Origin: UBA11872 sp965198285
Lineage (GTDB): Bacteria; Chloroflexota; UBA11872
Assembly: GCA_965198285.1 (NCBI GenBank)
Contig: OZ240251.1
Location: 2,976,001-3,040,000 of the forward strand
Direction: 5' to 3'
Length of the DNA stretch: 64,000 nt
Shown: positions 27,369 to 36,303 of the stretch, one piece after another
Numbering within the stretch: position 1 is the first letter of the stretch
How the letters are laid out: each line of letters begins with the position of its first letter
Translations under genes and position numbers: made by a program
The notes under the pieces: model-generated
Databases searched by the model: none
What the model saw: the letters and a program-made list of their open reading frames with translations, nothing else
What the model was told of the DNA's origin: nothing

Positions 27369-28391
27369 ATGGAAAACGACCCAGACTCCAGCTACGCGGC
27401 GGCCGGCGTCGACCTGGACCTGGCCCAGCGCGCCAAGGCGGGCCTGAGTTCAGCGGTCGCCTCCACCGCAACACCTCTTGTGCTGGACGCCTTCGGCAGC
27501 TTTGGCGGCGTGATTCGGATTCCCAGGGACATTCCCGACCCGGCCATCGTCGCCAGCATCGACGGCGTCGGCACCAAGCTCCATCTGGCCATCGAAGTGG
27601 GGCGCGCGGCCGACGCCGGACGCGACCTGGTCAACCACTGCCTCAACGACGTCGCCGTGCAAAACGCGCGGCCAATTGCGTTCTTGGACTACGTAGCCGC
27701 CGACCGCCTGGATCCTGAAGTCTTGACGTCGCTCGTCCAGGGCATGGCGTCGGCCTGCCGCGCGGCCGGCGTCTCAATCGTCGGCGGCGAGACCGCCCTT
27801 ATGCCCGACACCTACGCCCCGGGCCGCTACGACGCCGTGGGCACAGTAATCGGAGTAGCCTCCGCCGGCCAACTCCCTGATCCGGCCTCTGTCTCGGTTG
27901 GCGACGTCTGCATCGGCCTCCCCTCTAGCGGCCCTCACACCAACGGCTACGCCCTGGCCCGCGAGCTGCTCACCCTCTACGACCGAACCACGCCCATCGG
28001 CGACCAGACCCTGGAAGACGCGTTACTCGCGCCGCACCTCCCCTATCTCAGCGAATTCGCCACCGCCTTCGCCCTCCCCGGCACGCGCGTCGCCGCCCAC
28101 ATCACCGGCGGCGGCATCGCCGAAAACCTTGAGCGCGTCCTTCCCGACAACGCAACCGCCCTGATCGACACGACCGCCTGGTCCCAACCGCCCATCTTCG
28201 CCGCCATCGCCGACGGCCTCGACGTCTCGCCCGCCGAGATGTACCGCGTCTTCAACATGGGCGTCGGCGCAATCCTCGTGGCCGCGCCCGACGCAGCCGC
28301 TCAACTCCTAAGCGACCTGCGGCACGCCCTGCGCGTGGGCGAGATCGTCGCCCGGCGCCAGTCCCCGGTTGAGTTGACGCCAGTCGAATGA
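27369..28391 (+). CDS. purM: AIR synthetase (FGAM cyclo-ligase)
   Basis: 340 residues, normal for PurM. Diagnostic stretches are SSYAAAGVDLDLAQRAK, ASIDGVGTKLHLAIE, the HCLNDVAVQNARPIAFLDY metal-binding loop, VGGETALMP, GLPSSGPHTNGYALAR and HITGGGIAENLERVLP. It closes the imidazole ring to give AIR. It lies 13 bases after purF and overlaps purN by ATGA. Confidence 0.95.
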   Translation: MENDPDSSYAAAGVDLDLAQRAKAGLSSAVASTATPLVLDAFGSFGGVIRIPRDIPDPAIVASIDGVGTKLHLAIEVGRAADAGRDLVNHCLNDVAVQNARPIAFLDYVAADRLDPEVLTSLVQGMASACRAAGVSIVGGETALMPDTYAPGRYDAVGTVIGVASAGQLPDPASVSVGDVCIGLPSSGPHTNGYALARELLTLYDRTTPIGDQTLEDALLAPHLPYLSEFATAFALPGTRVAAHITGGGIAENLERVLPDNATALIDTTAWSQPPIFAAIADGLDVSPAEMYRVFNMGVGAILVAAPDAAAQLLSDLRHALRVGEIVARRQSPVELTPVE

Positions 28392-29035
28392 ACCTGGCGA
28401 TCATGGCCTCTGGCCGCGGCTCCAACGCGGCCGCCATCCTCAACGCCATCGCCAGCGATGCGATTGATGCCCGCGCGGTCGCCCTGATCACGAACCGCGA
28501 AAACGTCGGCGCGCTGGACGTCGCCAGGGCGCATGACGTGCCCAGATACACGGCCCTGCGGCGCGACTTTCCCTCCCGCGACGCCCAGCACCAGCACATG
28601 CTTCATCTGCTGCGCACGTCGGGTGCCGACTTCGTGGCGCTGGCCGGGTTCACGTCAATCCTGCGGCCGCCAATCGTCGCCGCCTACCCCAACCGCATCC
28701 TCAACATCCACCCCTCGCTGCTGCCCGCCTTCGCCGGCGGCATGGCGCCCGAACCGCAAGCCGCCGCCCTGCGCGCCGGCGTCAAGATCAGCGGCTGTAC
28801 CGTGCACGTCGTCACCGAGGTCCTGGACGCCGGGCCCATCGTGGCCCAGGCTGCCGTTCCCGTGTTGCCCGGCGATACCGTGGACTCGCTGTCGGAACGC
28901 ATTCTCAAGCAGGAGCATCGGATTTATCCTTTGGCCCTGCGTTGGTTTGCCGACGGGTTGGCCCGCGTAGAAGACGGTCAAGTCCACATCGATTCGGAGG
29001 AGAGCCAGGCGTTATGGCCGCACCCCGCGCCCTGA
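28388..29035 (+). CDS. purN: Phosphoribosylglycinamide formyltransferase
   Basis: 215 residues. The N-terminal MASGRGSNAAAI phosphate loop, NIHPSLLPAFAGG (catalytic Asn/His region) and DAGPIVAQAAVPV (catalytic Asp) are intact. It transfers a formyl group from 10-formyl-THF to GAR. The ATG is in an ATGA overlap with purM; the 3' end overlaps purH by 22 bases. Confidence 0.95.
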   Translation: MNLAIMASGRGSNAAAILNAIASDAIDARAVALITNRENVGALDVARAHDVPRYTALRRDFPSRDAQHQHMLHLLRTSGADFVALAGFTSILRPPIVAAYPNRILNIHPSLLPAFAGGMAPEPQAAALRAGVKISGCTVHVVTEVLDAGPIVAQAAVPVLPGDTVDSLSERILKQEHRIYPLALRWFADGLARVEDGQVHIDSEESQALWPHPAP

Positions 29036-30567
29036 TCAGCGTCTTCGACAAAACCGGGCTGGAAGACCTGACCGCCGGTCTGGCGGCCCGAGGCTGGGAG
29101 CTCGTCGCCTCCGGTGGAACCGCCAACGCCATCGCCGCCGCCGGTCACCCCGTCCACGCGGTTGAAGAAGTTACCGGCGCACCCGAAATGCTCGACGGCC
29201 GCGTCAAGACCCTTCACCCCGCCATCCACGGCGGCATCCTGGCCCGCCGCTCGTCCGGCCAACACCTGGCCGAACTCACCGACCTAGGCATCGGCACGAT
29301 CGACCTCGTCGCCGTCAACCTCTACCCCTTCGCCGCCACGCTTGCCGACACCGACGACCGTCTCGAACTCCTTGAAAACATCGACATCGGCGGCGTCACC
29401 CTCATCCGCGCCGCCGCCAAGAACCCCGACGACGTCTGGATCCTCGTCGATCCCGCCGACTACCCACGCGTGCTCGACTCCCTCGACGACCCCTCGGGCG
29501 CCGACACCCTGCGCCGCGAACTCGCCGCCAAGGCCTTCGCCCTCACCGCCTTCTACGACGCCCACATCGCCGCCTACCTGCAGCAGGACCTGGGTCAGTC
29601 CTTTCCCGACCTGCTCACCATCCCGCTCCGCCGTCTCTTGAACCTGCGCTACGGCGAAAACCCCCACCAGCCCGGCGCCTTCTACGCCGCCGGAGCCGCC
29701 GAACTTGGCAACAGCGAACTCTCCGGCGTGGAGCAACTCCACGGCCTGGAACTCTCGTACATCAACATCCTTGACCTGCAAGCCGCCTGGGCCTCAGCCA
29801 ACGACTTCGACGACATCGCCGTCTCGATCATCAAGCACACCATGCCCTGCTGCCTGGCCGTCCATCCCGAGTCCCAGGCCGAGGCTTACCGGCGAGCACG
29901 CGCTGGAGACCCGGTCTCCGCCTTCGGCGGCATCGTCGGCTTCAACCGCACGCTCACGGCCGAGACCGTGGCCGCCATGCGCGGCCACCTCTACCACGTC
30001 ATCGTCGCCCCCGACTACGAACCCGCCGCCCTCCGCCGGCTGCGGCGGCGCAAGGACCTCCGCATCATGCGCTGGCCCTCGGCCGCAACGCGCCCACCCC
30101 TCCACTTCGAAGCCGCCCACGTCTGGGGCATGGACCGCGGCTACCTGGTTCAGACCCCAGACCGCGCCCCCGACCCCGGCCTTGAGCTGCGCGTAGTCAG
30201 CAAGGCCCAGCCAACCGAGGACGACCTGGAGCAACTCCGCTTCGGCCTCCGCGTCATCCGCCACGTCAAGTCCAACGCCATCGTGCTGGTCAGGGACGGA
30301 CGCCTCATCGGCCTCGGCAGCGGCCAGGTCAACCGAGTCAACGCCGTACGCCACGCCACCCAGCAGGCTGGCGACGCAGCCCGCGGCGCCTACCTCGCGT
30401 CGGACGCATTCTTCCCCTTCGCCGACGGGCCCGAAGCTGCCCTCGACGCCGGCGTTCGCGCCATCGTCTCGGTTGCCGGCTCGCTTCGCGACCAGGAAGT
30501 CATCAATGCCGTGGACGCCCACGGCGGCATCCTGACCCTGGTCGACGAACGCCACTTCAGGCACTAA
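29014..30567 (+). CDS. purH: Bifunctional AICAR formyltransferase / IMP cyclohydrolase
   Basis: 517 residues from the ATG at 29014, inside the purN 3' end, with GGAGG some 14 bases upstream. The N-terminal IMP cyclohydrolase has ISVFDKTGL, VASGGTA and VKTLHPAIHGGIL. The C-terminal AICAR transformylase has NLRYGENPHQ, an IKHTMPCC segment where most family members have KHxNPCG, DPVSAFGGIVGFNR, and the C-terminal SDAFFPFADG. It performs the last two steps to IMP. The NPCG change keeps the catalytic Lys-His pair, so activity is likely retained. Confidence 0.94.
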   Translation: MAAPRALISVFDKTGLEDLTAGLAARGWELVASGGTANAIAAAGHPVHAVEEVTGAPEMLDGRVKTLHPAIHGGILARRSSGQHLAELTDLGIGTIDLVAVNLYPFAATLADTDDRLELLENIDIGGVTLIRAAAKNPDDVWILVDPADYPRVLDSLDDPSGADTLRRELAAKAFALTAFYDAHIAAYLQQDLGQSFPDLLTIPLRRLLNLRYGENPHQPGAFYAAGAAELGNSELSGVEQLHGLELSYINILDLQAAWASANDFDDIAVSIIKHTMPCCLAVHPESQAEAYRRARAGDPVSAFGGIVGFNRTLTAETVAAMRGHLYHVIVAPDYEPAALRRLRRRKDLRIMRWPSAATRPPLHFEAAHVWGMDRGYLVQTPDRAPDPGLELRVVSKAQPTEDDLEQLRFGLRVIRHVKSNAIVLVRDGRLIGLGSGQVNRVNAVRHATQQAGDAARGAYLASDAFFPFADGPEAALDAGVRAIVSVAGSLRDQEVINAVDAHGGILTLVDERHFRH

Positions 30568-30577
30568 GTCCAGCCCC

Positions 30578-32083
30578 ATGCAGACCGCCGGCCACCCGTC
30601 CCCAACCCGCGTCCTCATGGTCGCGGCCGAGTTCGACCCCTTCGCCAAGACCGGCGGCCTGGCCGATGTAGTCGCGTCCCTGCCTAAAGCCCTGGCGCGT
30701 CGCGGACTGGACGTGCGCGTCGCCATCCCCAGGTACGGCTCGGTTGACCTGGAAGGCGTCTCGCGACGGCCTGGCATCGCCCGCTTCGAGCTGCCCTTTG
30801 ACGGACGCGACGAACCCGTACGCCTGGACGCCGTTACCCTCGACGGCTTCAAAGTCCTCCTCATCGACAACCAGCACTACTTCAGCGCGCGCGACGCTAT
30901 CTACGGCTACCCCGACGACGGCCACCGCTTCACGTTCTTCGCCCGCGCGGCCCTCGAGAGCGCTCGCCTGCTGGACTGGCAGCCAGACGTGATCCATTGC
31001 CACGACTGGCACACCGGCCTGATCCCCAACTGGCTGCGAACCACGCACCGCCACCTACCCGAGTTCGCCGACACGGCCAGCGTGTTCACCATTCACAACC
31101 TCGAATACCAGGGCCACTTCGACCCGTCGGTTCTCGAGGTGGCCGGCCTGGCGCTCGACGGCCTCATCCCGCACCCAACCCGCGCCGACCTAAGCGACGT
31201 CCTGATCTTCATGTCGCGCGGCATCCTCTTTGCCGACAAGGTCAGCACCGTCAGCCCCCGCTACGCCGGCGAGATCCTCACCCCCGCCTACGGCCACGAC
31301 CTCGATCCCCTTCTCCGCGACCGAGAATCCGACCTGCACGGCATCCTCAACGGCATCGACACACAAACGGCAAACCCCGCCACCGACCCGCACCTCCCCA
31401 GCCACTACTCGCTTGACCGCCTTGACCGCCGCGCCCCCAACAAGCACGTCTTGCAGGCCGCCCTCGGCCTCCCTACTCGACCGGACGTCCCCCTGCTCGG
31501 GTTGGTCACGCGCCTCGCCGAACACAAAGGGCTCGACCTGCTACTGGCCTCGCTGCCGCACATGCTGGACCGCGGCGCGCAGCTGGTCGTGCTCGGAGTT
31601 GGCGAGCCGCGCTACGAGGAGGCCCTCCGTGAACTGGCCCTCGCCCACCCCAACCAGGTCGCCGCCGCCATCCGCTTCGACAACCCGCTCGCCAGCCTCA
31701 TCTACGCCGGCAGCGACATCTTCCTCATGCCCTCACGCCACGAACCCTGCGGCCTCGGCCAGCTCATCGCCATGCGCTACGGCAGCGTGCCGGTCGTCCG
31801 CGCCACCGGCGGCCTCGCCGACACCGTCGACGACGCCAATCCATCCAACGACACCGGCGTCGGCTTCGTATTCCAGCGCTACGACCCCATCGACTTCTTT
31901 GGAGCTGTCTCCCGCGCCCTGGAGATCTACCGCTTCCCCCAAGCTTGGCGCCAGATCGTCCGCCGCGGCATGACCCGCGACTCCTCCTGGGACGTCTCCG
32001 CCGCCGCCTACGAACGCCTCTACTCCAACGCCCTCACCGCCCGCCGCACCGAGCCGTCACCAGCCCTGGCCACGGTTTCATAA
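30578..32083 (+). CDS. glgA: Glycogen/starch synthase (GT5)
   Basis: 501 residues. The ADP-glucose-binding KTGGLADVVASLPKAL motif sits near residue 25, VIHCHDWHTGLIP near 140, FTIHNLEYQGHF near 170, and the C-terminal GT-B signature in MPSRHEPCGLGQLIAMRYGSVPVVRATGGLADTV. It elongates alpha-1,4-glucan from ADP-glucose. It begins 10 bases after purH and is probably cotranscribed with the purine genes. It converges on tsaD with only 16 bases between stops. Confidence 0.94.
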   Translation: MQTAGHPSPTRVLMVAAEFDPFAKTGGLADVVASLPKALARRGLDVRVAIPRYGSVDLEGVSRRPGIARFELPFDGRDEPVRLDAVTLDGFKVLLIDNQHYFSARDAIYGYPDDGHRFTFFARAALESARLLDWQPDVIHCHDWHTGLIPNWLRTTHRHLPEFADTASVFTIHNLEYQGHFDPSVLEVAGLALDGLIPHPTRADLSDVLIFMSRGILFADKVSTVSPRYAGEILTPAYGHDLDPLLRDRESDLHGILNGIDTQTANPATDPHLPSHYSLDRLDRRAPNKHVLQAALGLPTRPDVPLLGLVTRLAEHKGLDLLLASLPHMLDRGAQLVVLGVGEPRYEEALRELALAHPNQVAAAIRFDNPLASLIYAGSDIFLMPSRHEPCGLGQLIAMRYGSVPVVRATGGLADTVDDANPSNDTGVGFVFQRYDPIDFFGAVSRALEIYRFPQAWRQIVRRGMTRDSSWDVSAAAYERLYSNALTARRTEPSPALATVS

Positions 32084-32099
32084 CGGGCCAGCAACGCCG

Positions 32100-33164
32100 T
32101 CAGACCAGCCGCATCCCCGGCTGAATCTCCAGCCGCTCGCCGTCCGCTTCCCCGCGCGCCAGCGCCCACGCCCCCGCCAGACCAATCATCGCCGCGTTAT
32201 CCGTACAGCGCGCCGGCGCCGGAATGAAGAGCGGAATCGAAGTGGCCGCGCGCATCGCCGCGCGCAACCGCTGGTTCGCCGCCACCCCGCCCGTCACGAT
32301 GATCGACCGCGCGCCCACGGCCGCCGCGGCGTCAACCGTCTTCCGCACCAGCACCTCGACCACCGACTCCTCGAACGCCAACGCCACCTGGCCCACCAGC
32401 GTGTCGCCGTCGGCCGCTTGGTCCAGCCCATCGGCGCTACCCAGGATACGGGCCGACTCGTCCGGCCCCAGCCTGTGTTCCAGTAGCCGTCGGACCGCCG
32501 TCTTCAGCCCGCTGAAACTGAAATCATTGGTCCCCCGCAGCCAGGCGCGCGGCAGCGTGTACGGCGTCCCATCCGCGCCCTCCGCCGACGCTTGAATCGC
32601 CGGACCGCCCGGAAATCCCAGCCCCAGCATCCGCGCGACCTTGTCAAACGCCTCACCGGCCGCGTCGTCGCGCGTGCGTCCCAGCGTGCGGTAGCGGCCC
32701 GGCCCCTCGACCATCACCAACTCGGTGTGCCCGCCAGAAACGATAAGCGCCGCCGCCGGCAACGCTGGCCCCCGGTAAACGTCCAGCCACGCCGCCGCGA
32801 TGTGACCCTCCAGGTGGTTGACCGGAATCAGCGGAACGCCCAACCCGAACGCCAGCCCTCGCGCGAATTCCAGGCCGACCAGCAGCGAGCCCGGCAGGCC
32901 CGGCCCCACGGTCACCGCCACCGCCCCGATTTCGCCCACTCCAACATCAGCCTCCTCCAGGGCAGTCACGCACACGCCGTCGATTGCCTCGGCGTGAATC
33001 CGCGATGCGACTTCGGGCACGATCCCGCCGTACGCCGCGTGCGGCGCCACCTGCGTCTGGCTCACCGTGGCCGTCGCCTCGCGGCCGTCGCGCAGCACCG
33101 ACACCGACGTGTCGTCGCAGGACGTCTCGATGGCGAGCAGCCATCGGGGAATCCCATTCGTCAC
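32100..33164 (-). CDS. tsaD: tRNA N6-adenosine threonylcarbamoyltransferase TsaD
   Basis: 354 residues from a GTG at 33162-33164 in a GTGA overlap with the rimI stop; a GTG five codons upstream is less likely. Family motifs are LAIETSCDDTSVSVL, the metal site HLEGHIAAAW, VSGGHTELV, FDKVARMLGLGFPGGPAIQ, and VTGGVAANQRLR. It transfers the threonylcarbamoyl group to A37 of ANN-decoding tRNAs together with TsaB and TsaE, both encoded just upstream on this strand. Confidence 0.96.
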   Translation of the reverse strand: MTNGIPRWLLAIETSCDDTSVSVLRDGREATATVSQTQVAPHAAYGGIVPEVASRIHAEAIDGVCVTALEEADVGVGEIGAVAVTVGPGLPGSLLVGLEFARGLAFGLGVPLIPVNHLEGHIAAAWLDVYRGPALPAAALIVSGGHTELVMVEGPGRYRTLGRTRDDAAGEAFDKVARMLGLGFPGGPAIQASAEGADGTPYTLPRAWLRGTNDFSFSGLKTAVRRLLEHRLGPDESARILGSADGLDQAADGDTLVGQVALAFEESVVEVLVRKTVDAAAAVGARSIIVTGGVAANQRLRAAMRAATSIPLFIPAPARCTDNAAMIGLAGAWALARGEADGERLEIQPGMRLV

Positions 33165-33766
33165 AGGCGCAAGCACCACCGCAGCCGCCGGCGCAGGTGC
33201 GCTTCACCGGCGTCCATCCGCTCCGCAAAGCTGCAACTGCCCAGCTCTTCGCTGCGCATGACCAGCGCGTCCTCAAAGTCGTCGCTGTAATACCTCGGTC
33301 GCACCCCGCCGTCGTTGAATCCGTACTTCCGGTACAGCGCCTGGGCGATCTCGTTGCTCATGCGGACCTCCAGCGTCATCCGCGTGGCGCGGGCCTTCAG
33401 GACAATACGCGCCATCTGGATGATCAGCAGTTCACCCAGCCCAAGCCGCCGGTAGTCGGGATCGACCGCAATGGTCGTGATGTGTGCCTCGTCCATCATC
33501 ACCCAGACCCCGCAGTACGCCACCACGTCACGCGCGTCCGAACGCCCGAACAGCAAGTTCGACAGCGGAAACTGCCGACGCCTCGGCGTGGGCGCTGGCT
33601 TGGCCCTGGTCCGCACCACCAGGTAGTGCGCTCGCTCGTTGTTCAGAATCTCGCGGCGGTAGGCGCTTCGCGGCCAGGGCGTCGGAAAGGATGCCCGTTC
33701 GATGCGGCGCACCTGGTCCAGGTGGTCCAGGTGCATGGGCTCCACCACGAACAGCTCGTCAACCAT
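33161..33766 (-). CDS. rimI: RimI-type GNAT N-acetyltransferase
   Basis: 201 residues from an ATG. GNAT fold: an N-terminal segment with ERASFPTPWPRSAY typical of RimI, then ITTIAVDPDYRRLGLGELLI for acetyl-CoA binding, LEVRMSNEIAQALYRKYGF and RPRYYSDDFEDALVM. RimI acetylates the N-terminus of ribosomal protein S18, and the gene often sits beside tsaB/tsaD. The C-terminal 30 residues are extra and Arg-rich. It overlaps tsaB by 8 bases and tsaD by 4. Confidence 0.9.
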   Translation of the reverse strand: MVDELFVVEPMHLDHLDQVRRIERASFPTPWPRSAYRREILNNERAHYLVVRTRAKPAPTPRRRQFPLSNLLFGRSDARDVVAYCGVWVMMDEAHITTIAVDPDYRRLGLGELLIIQMARIVLKARATRMTLEVRMSNEIAQALYRKYGFNDGGVRPRYYSDDFEDALVMRSEELGSCSFAERMDAGEAHLRRRLRWCLRL

Positions 33767-34427
33767 CGGTCCGCCCGGCTATCCCGACGCCCGCGCCCGT
33801 CCAGCGTCTCGCCCGAGTGGCGGGCGCCGCATACACCGGTTGCGCGCCCAGCTTGGCCGGTCCGCGGCCTTCCTCGATTCGCTGCAGGGCAAGCCGCACC
33901 AGCGCCCCCAGCATTGCCTCGCCATCCACCTGCCGAACCTGCCGCCCGCAATCCGACAGAGACTGAGCCAGCGCCGCATCCAGCGGTCCGGCGACCGGAC
34001 CGTCCTCCGGCAGCGTTCGTGCCAACTCGTCGGCGTCCACGAGGCGTATCTCGGCATCCTCGGCCGGTGTCGCGACGTACCAGCGGCCGCGCCCGGCTGG
34101 AAGGACAACCGTCGCGTCGCCAGTCCCCGCGGCCTCGACGACCGCCAGAGCCGTCGGAACGCCCGCCAGCGGCGCGCCCCGCGCCAGCGCAAGGCCTTTG
34201 GCAAACGCGATCCCACCCCGCACGGCCCCGAACCTCCCTGGCCCCGTGGCCACCACCACGCCGCCGAGCGTCGTGCCCGCCGCGAGCCCCGCCTGTCCAA
34301 GCACTTCTCGCGCCAGGGCGGTCAGGTCGGCCGGCCATCCCGGTGCGCACGCCGAGGCCAACAGCCGCCCCTGCTGCCCAGCGGCAACCGCCGGCGTCTC
34401 AAAGGACGTGTTGAGGGCGACTATCAC
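33759..34427 (-). CDS. tsaB: TsaB, t6A complex subunit
   Basis: 222 residues from a GTG at 34425-34427 in a GTGA overlap with the tsaE stop. It is an ASKHA-fold pseudo-enzyme related to TsaD: VIVALNTSF at the N-terminus, VATGPGRFGAVRGGIAFAKGLALA near residue 60 (usual GPGSFTGLR-type loop), and a degenerate C-terminal half. TsaB scaffolds TsaD and TsaE in t6A synthesis. The active loop differs from the common GSFTG form, but the context is unambiguous. Confidence 0.9.
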   Translation of the reverse strand: MIVALNTSFETPAVAAGQQGRLLASACAPGWPADLTALAREVLGQAGLAAGTTLGGVVVATGPGRFGAVRGGIAFAKGLALARGAPLAGVPTALAVVEAAGTGDATVVLPAGRGRWYVATPAEDAEIRLVDADELARTLPEDGPVAGPLDAALAQSLSDCGRQVRQVDGEAMLGALVRLALQRIEEGRGPAKLGAQPVYAAPATRARRWTGAGVGIAGRTDG

Positions 34428-34915
34428 TCTTGAGTCCAGCCCTGCGACTCCAGACGCCACAGCGTCGCGCAAGCCTCAAGACCGATCGCGCGCAATTCGA
34501 TGCCGCGCGCATCGCCCCTGCCCAGCGTCATGTCCACGTTGATCCGCGGCGTCGGAAGCTGCCCGTCCGCGTGCTCGGCCCATTCCACCGCCAGCACGTC
34601 AGCTTCGAGCACCACATCCGACCACCCGATTGACTCCAGATCTTCGTCGCTCTCGATCCGATAGAGGTCCACGTGTGTCAGCCGGCGTCCGCCCTCTCGA
34701 TACTCGTTCACAAATGTAAACGTGGGTGACGTCACATTGTCGGCCATGCCCAGACCCTGGGCGATACCTTTGACAAACACGGTTTTGCCTGCCCCCAGCG
34801 GGCCGCTCAGCGCCACGCACAGGGGCCTTCGACAGGCCACGCCCAGCGCCCGCCCAACTTCGCGCGTTCCGCGCTCGCCAAGGGTGGCAATCGTGACGCG
34901 CAGATCGACGCTCAT
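34424..34915 (-). CDS. tsaE: TsaE ATPase of the t6A complex
   Basis: 163 residues from the ATG at 34913-34915. The P-loop ALSGPLGAGKTVFVKGIAQGLG, SPTFTFVNEY switch and VDLYRI are the TsaE hallmarks, and VLAVEWAEH supplies the EWxE-like motif. It powers the TsaBD cycle. It is the first gene of the minus-strand operon and diverges from the glycosyltransferase at 35026 across a 110-base intergenic region. Confidence 0.94.
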   Translation of the reverse strand: MSVDLRVTIATLGERGTREVGRALGVACRRPLCVALSGPLGAGKTVFVKGIAQGLGMADNVTSPTFTFVNEYREGGRRLTHVDLYRIESDEDLESIGWSDVVLEADVLAVEWAEHADGQLPTPRINVDMTLGRGDARGIELRAIGLEACATLWRLESQGWTQE

Positions 34916-34936
34916 GCCCAACCGGGTCTGTCGGCG

Positions 34937-34965
34937 TTGCCGTACCGAGACCGCGCCCCTAAAAT
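34937..34965 (+). promoter_or_regulatory. Candidate sigma-70-type promoter for the GT4 gene
   Basis: TTGCCG (34937-34942), exactly 17 bases, TAAAAT (34960-34965). Both boxes resemble housekeeping consensus, and the element lies in the divergent tsaE/GT4 spacer, oriented toward the glycosyltransferase at 35026. Confidence 0.5.
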
Positions 34966-35025
34966 CCGGCCCACCTCCGCCGGCGCCGACCGACGGAGGT
35001 TTCGCGTGTATGGGAGCAATTCGTC

Positions 35026-36219
35026 GTGCGTCGTCATGTCGTCAAGATCGCGCCAACGGGTTTCTTCGCCGACTACGGCTGCCACGTCCGCATTCTCGAG
35101 GAAGCGCGCGGTCTCCAGGACCAAGGGTATGACGTTACAGTCGTAACCTATCCGGGCGGACAGGATCCGCGCGGACTGCGCGTCGTTCGCATTCCGGCCT
35201 GGCTGCACCGCGGCGGACCGCGAGTGGGTTCCCACTGGCGCAAGCTCATGTTGGACCCCGCCCTGTTGGCCACCGCCCTCATCCGCCTGCCGTCGCGGCC
35301 CGTAGATGTCGTGCATGCGCACCTGCACGAAGGCGTGCTGATCGGCTGGCTCCTGGCTCGCATGCATGGCGCGGGACTGGTGTTCGACTACCAGGGCAGT
35401 CTCACGCGCGAGATGCTCGACCATCAATTCATTCGCGCCGCCAACCCAGTCCTCCACGTCTTCTCCTGGCTGGAACGCCTGGCCAACCGGCTGCCCGACT
35501 GCATTCTCACCAGTTCCGAAAACGCGCGCCGAACGCTCATCGCCGAGTCGGGTCTCAACGCCAATCGAGTCGTGGCCGTCACCGACGGCGTCAACCTCAC
35601 CCGCTTCCACCCGCGCGAACCGTCCGACACCGCCCGCCTCCGCGACCTGCGACGCCGCCTGGGCGTTCCTCCCAACCGCCTGCTCGTCGGCTACCTGGGC
35701 CTGCTGGCCGGATACCAGGGAACCGACGATCTCATTCGCGCCGCCCAACTCGTCCTGCAACGCAACCGGGGCGCGCACTTCCTGGTCATGGGGTTCCCTA
35801 ACGAGGCGTCCTACCGAGACGCGGCCGATGCGGCCGGCCTGGCCGGGCACATGCACTTCACCGGCCGCGTCCCCTACGCCGACGCCCCCGAGATGCTGCG
35901 CGTCCTCGATATCGCGGTCGCCCCCAAGCGATCGGAGTCCGAGGGCAACGGCAAGGTCCTCAACTACATGGCGGCCGGCCTGCCCGTGGTCGCCTACGAC
36001 GGCCCCGTAGCCCGCGAACTGCTCGGAGACGCCGGCCTGCGCGTCCCGGTCGGATCCCTGGAAGGTCTGGCCGAAGGACTCCTGCGCTACCTCGCCGACG
36101 CCGACCTCCGCACCCGCCACGGACGCGCCCTCCGCCAGCGCGTCGAACGTATGTACGGCTGGGACCGCCAGATTCAGCACGTAATCCGGGTCTACGAGTC
36201 GCTGCGCAATCGGAGCTAA
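35026..36219 (+). CDS. Glycosyltransferase family 4
   Basis: 397 residues from a GTG with GGGAG about nine bases upstream. GT-B fold: N-terminal Rossmann half with KIAPTGFFADYGCHVRILEEARGL and VVHAHLHEGVLIGW, a hinge at TDGVNLTRFHPR, and C-terminal half with GYLGLLAGYQGTDDLI, HFTGRVPYADAPEML and APKRSESEGNGKVLNYMAAGLPVVAYD containing the conserved E-x7-E-like nucleotide-sugar site. Acceptor and sugar cannot be read from the sequence. Proximity to MraY-like and MurF genes suggests envelope glycan synthesis. Confidence 0.88.
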   Translation: MRRHVVKIAPTGFFADYGCHVRILEEARGLQDQGYDVTVVTYPGGQDPRGLRVVRIPAWLHRGGPRVGSHWRKLMLDPALLATALIRLPSRPVDVVHAHLHEGVLIGWLLARMHGAGLVFDYQGSLTREMLDHQFIRAANPVLHVFSWLERLANRLPDCILTSSENARRTLIAESGLNANRVVAVTDGVNLTRFHPREPSDTARLRDLRRRLGVPPNRLLVGYLGLLAGYQGTDDLIRAAQLVLQRNRGAHFLVMGFPNEASYRDAADAAGLAGHMHFTGRVPYADAPEMLRVLDIAVAPKRSESEGNGKVLNYMAAGLPVVAYDGPVARELLGDAGLRVPVGSLEGLAEGLLRYLADADLRTRHGRALRQRVERMYGWDRQIQHVIRVYESLRNRS

Positions 36220-36303
36220 CCCGTGCCGCCCCTATACTCGCTCGGTTGAGCGGCTCGGGCGACCACGATCGGCTTTGACGTCTTCCCGCCGGAGCTTCTA
36301 GTC

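Noticed and set aside
32984..34414. A 476-codon plus-strand open frame
   Set aside because: Antisense to rimI and tsaB, with Arg/Pro-rich low-complexity translation.
36233..36238. TATACT hexamer upstream of the mraY-like gene
   Set aside because: No acceptable -35 box at the right distance; not enough to call a promoter.
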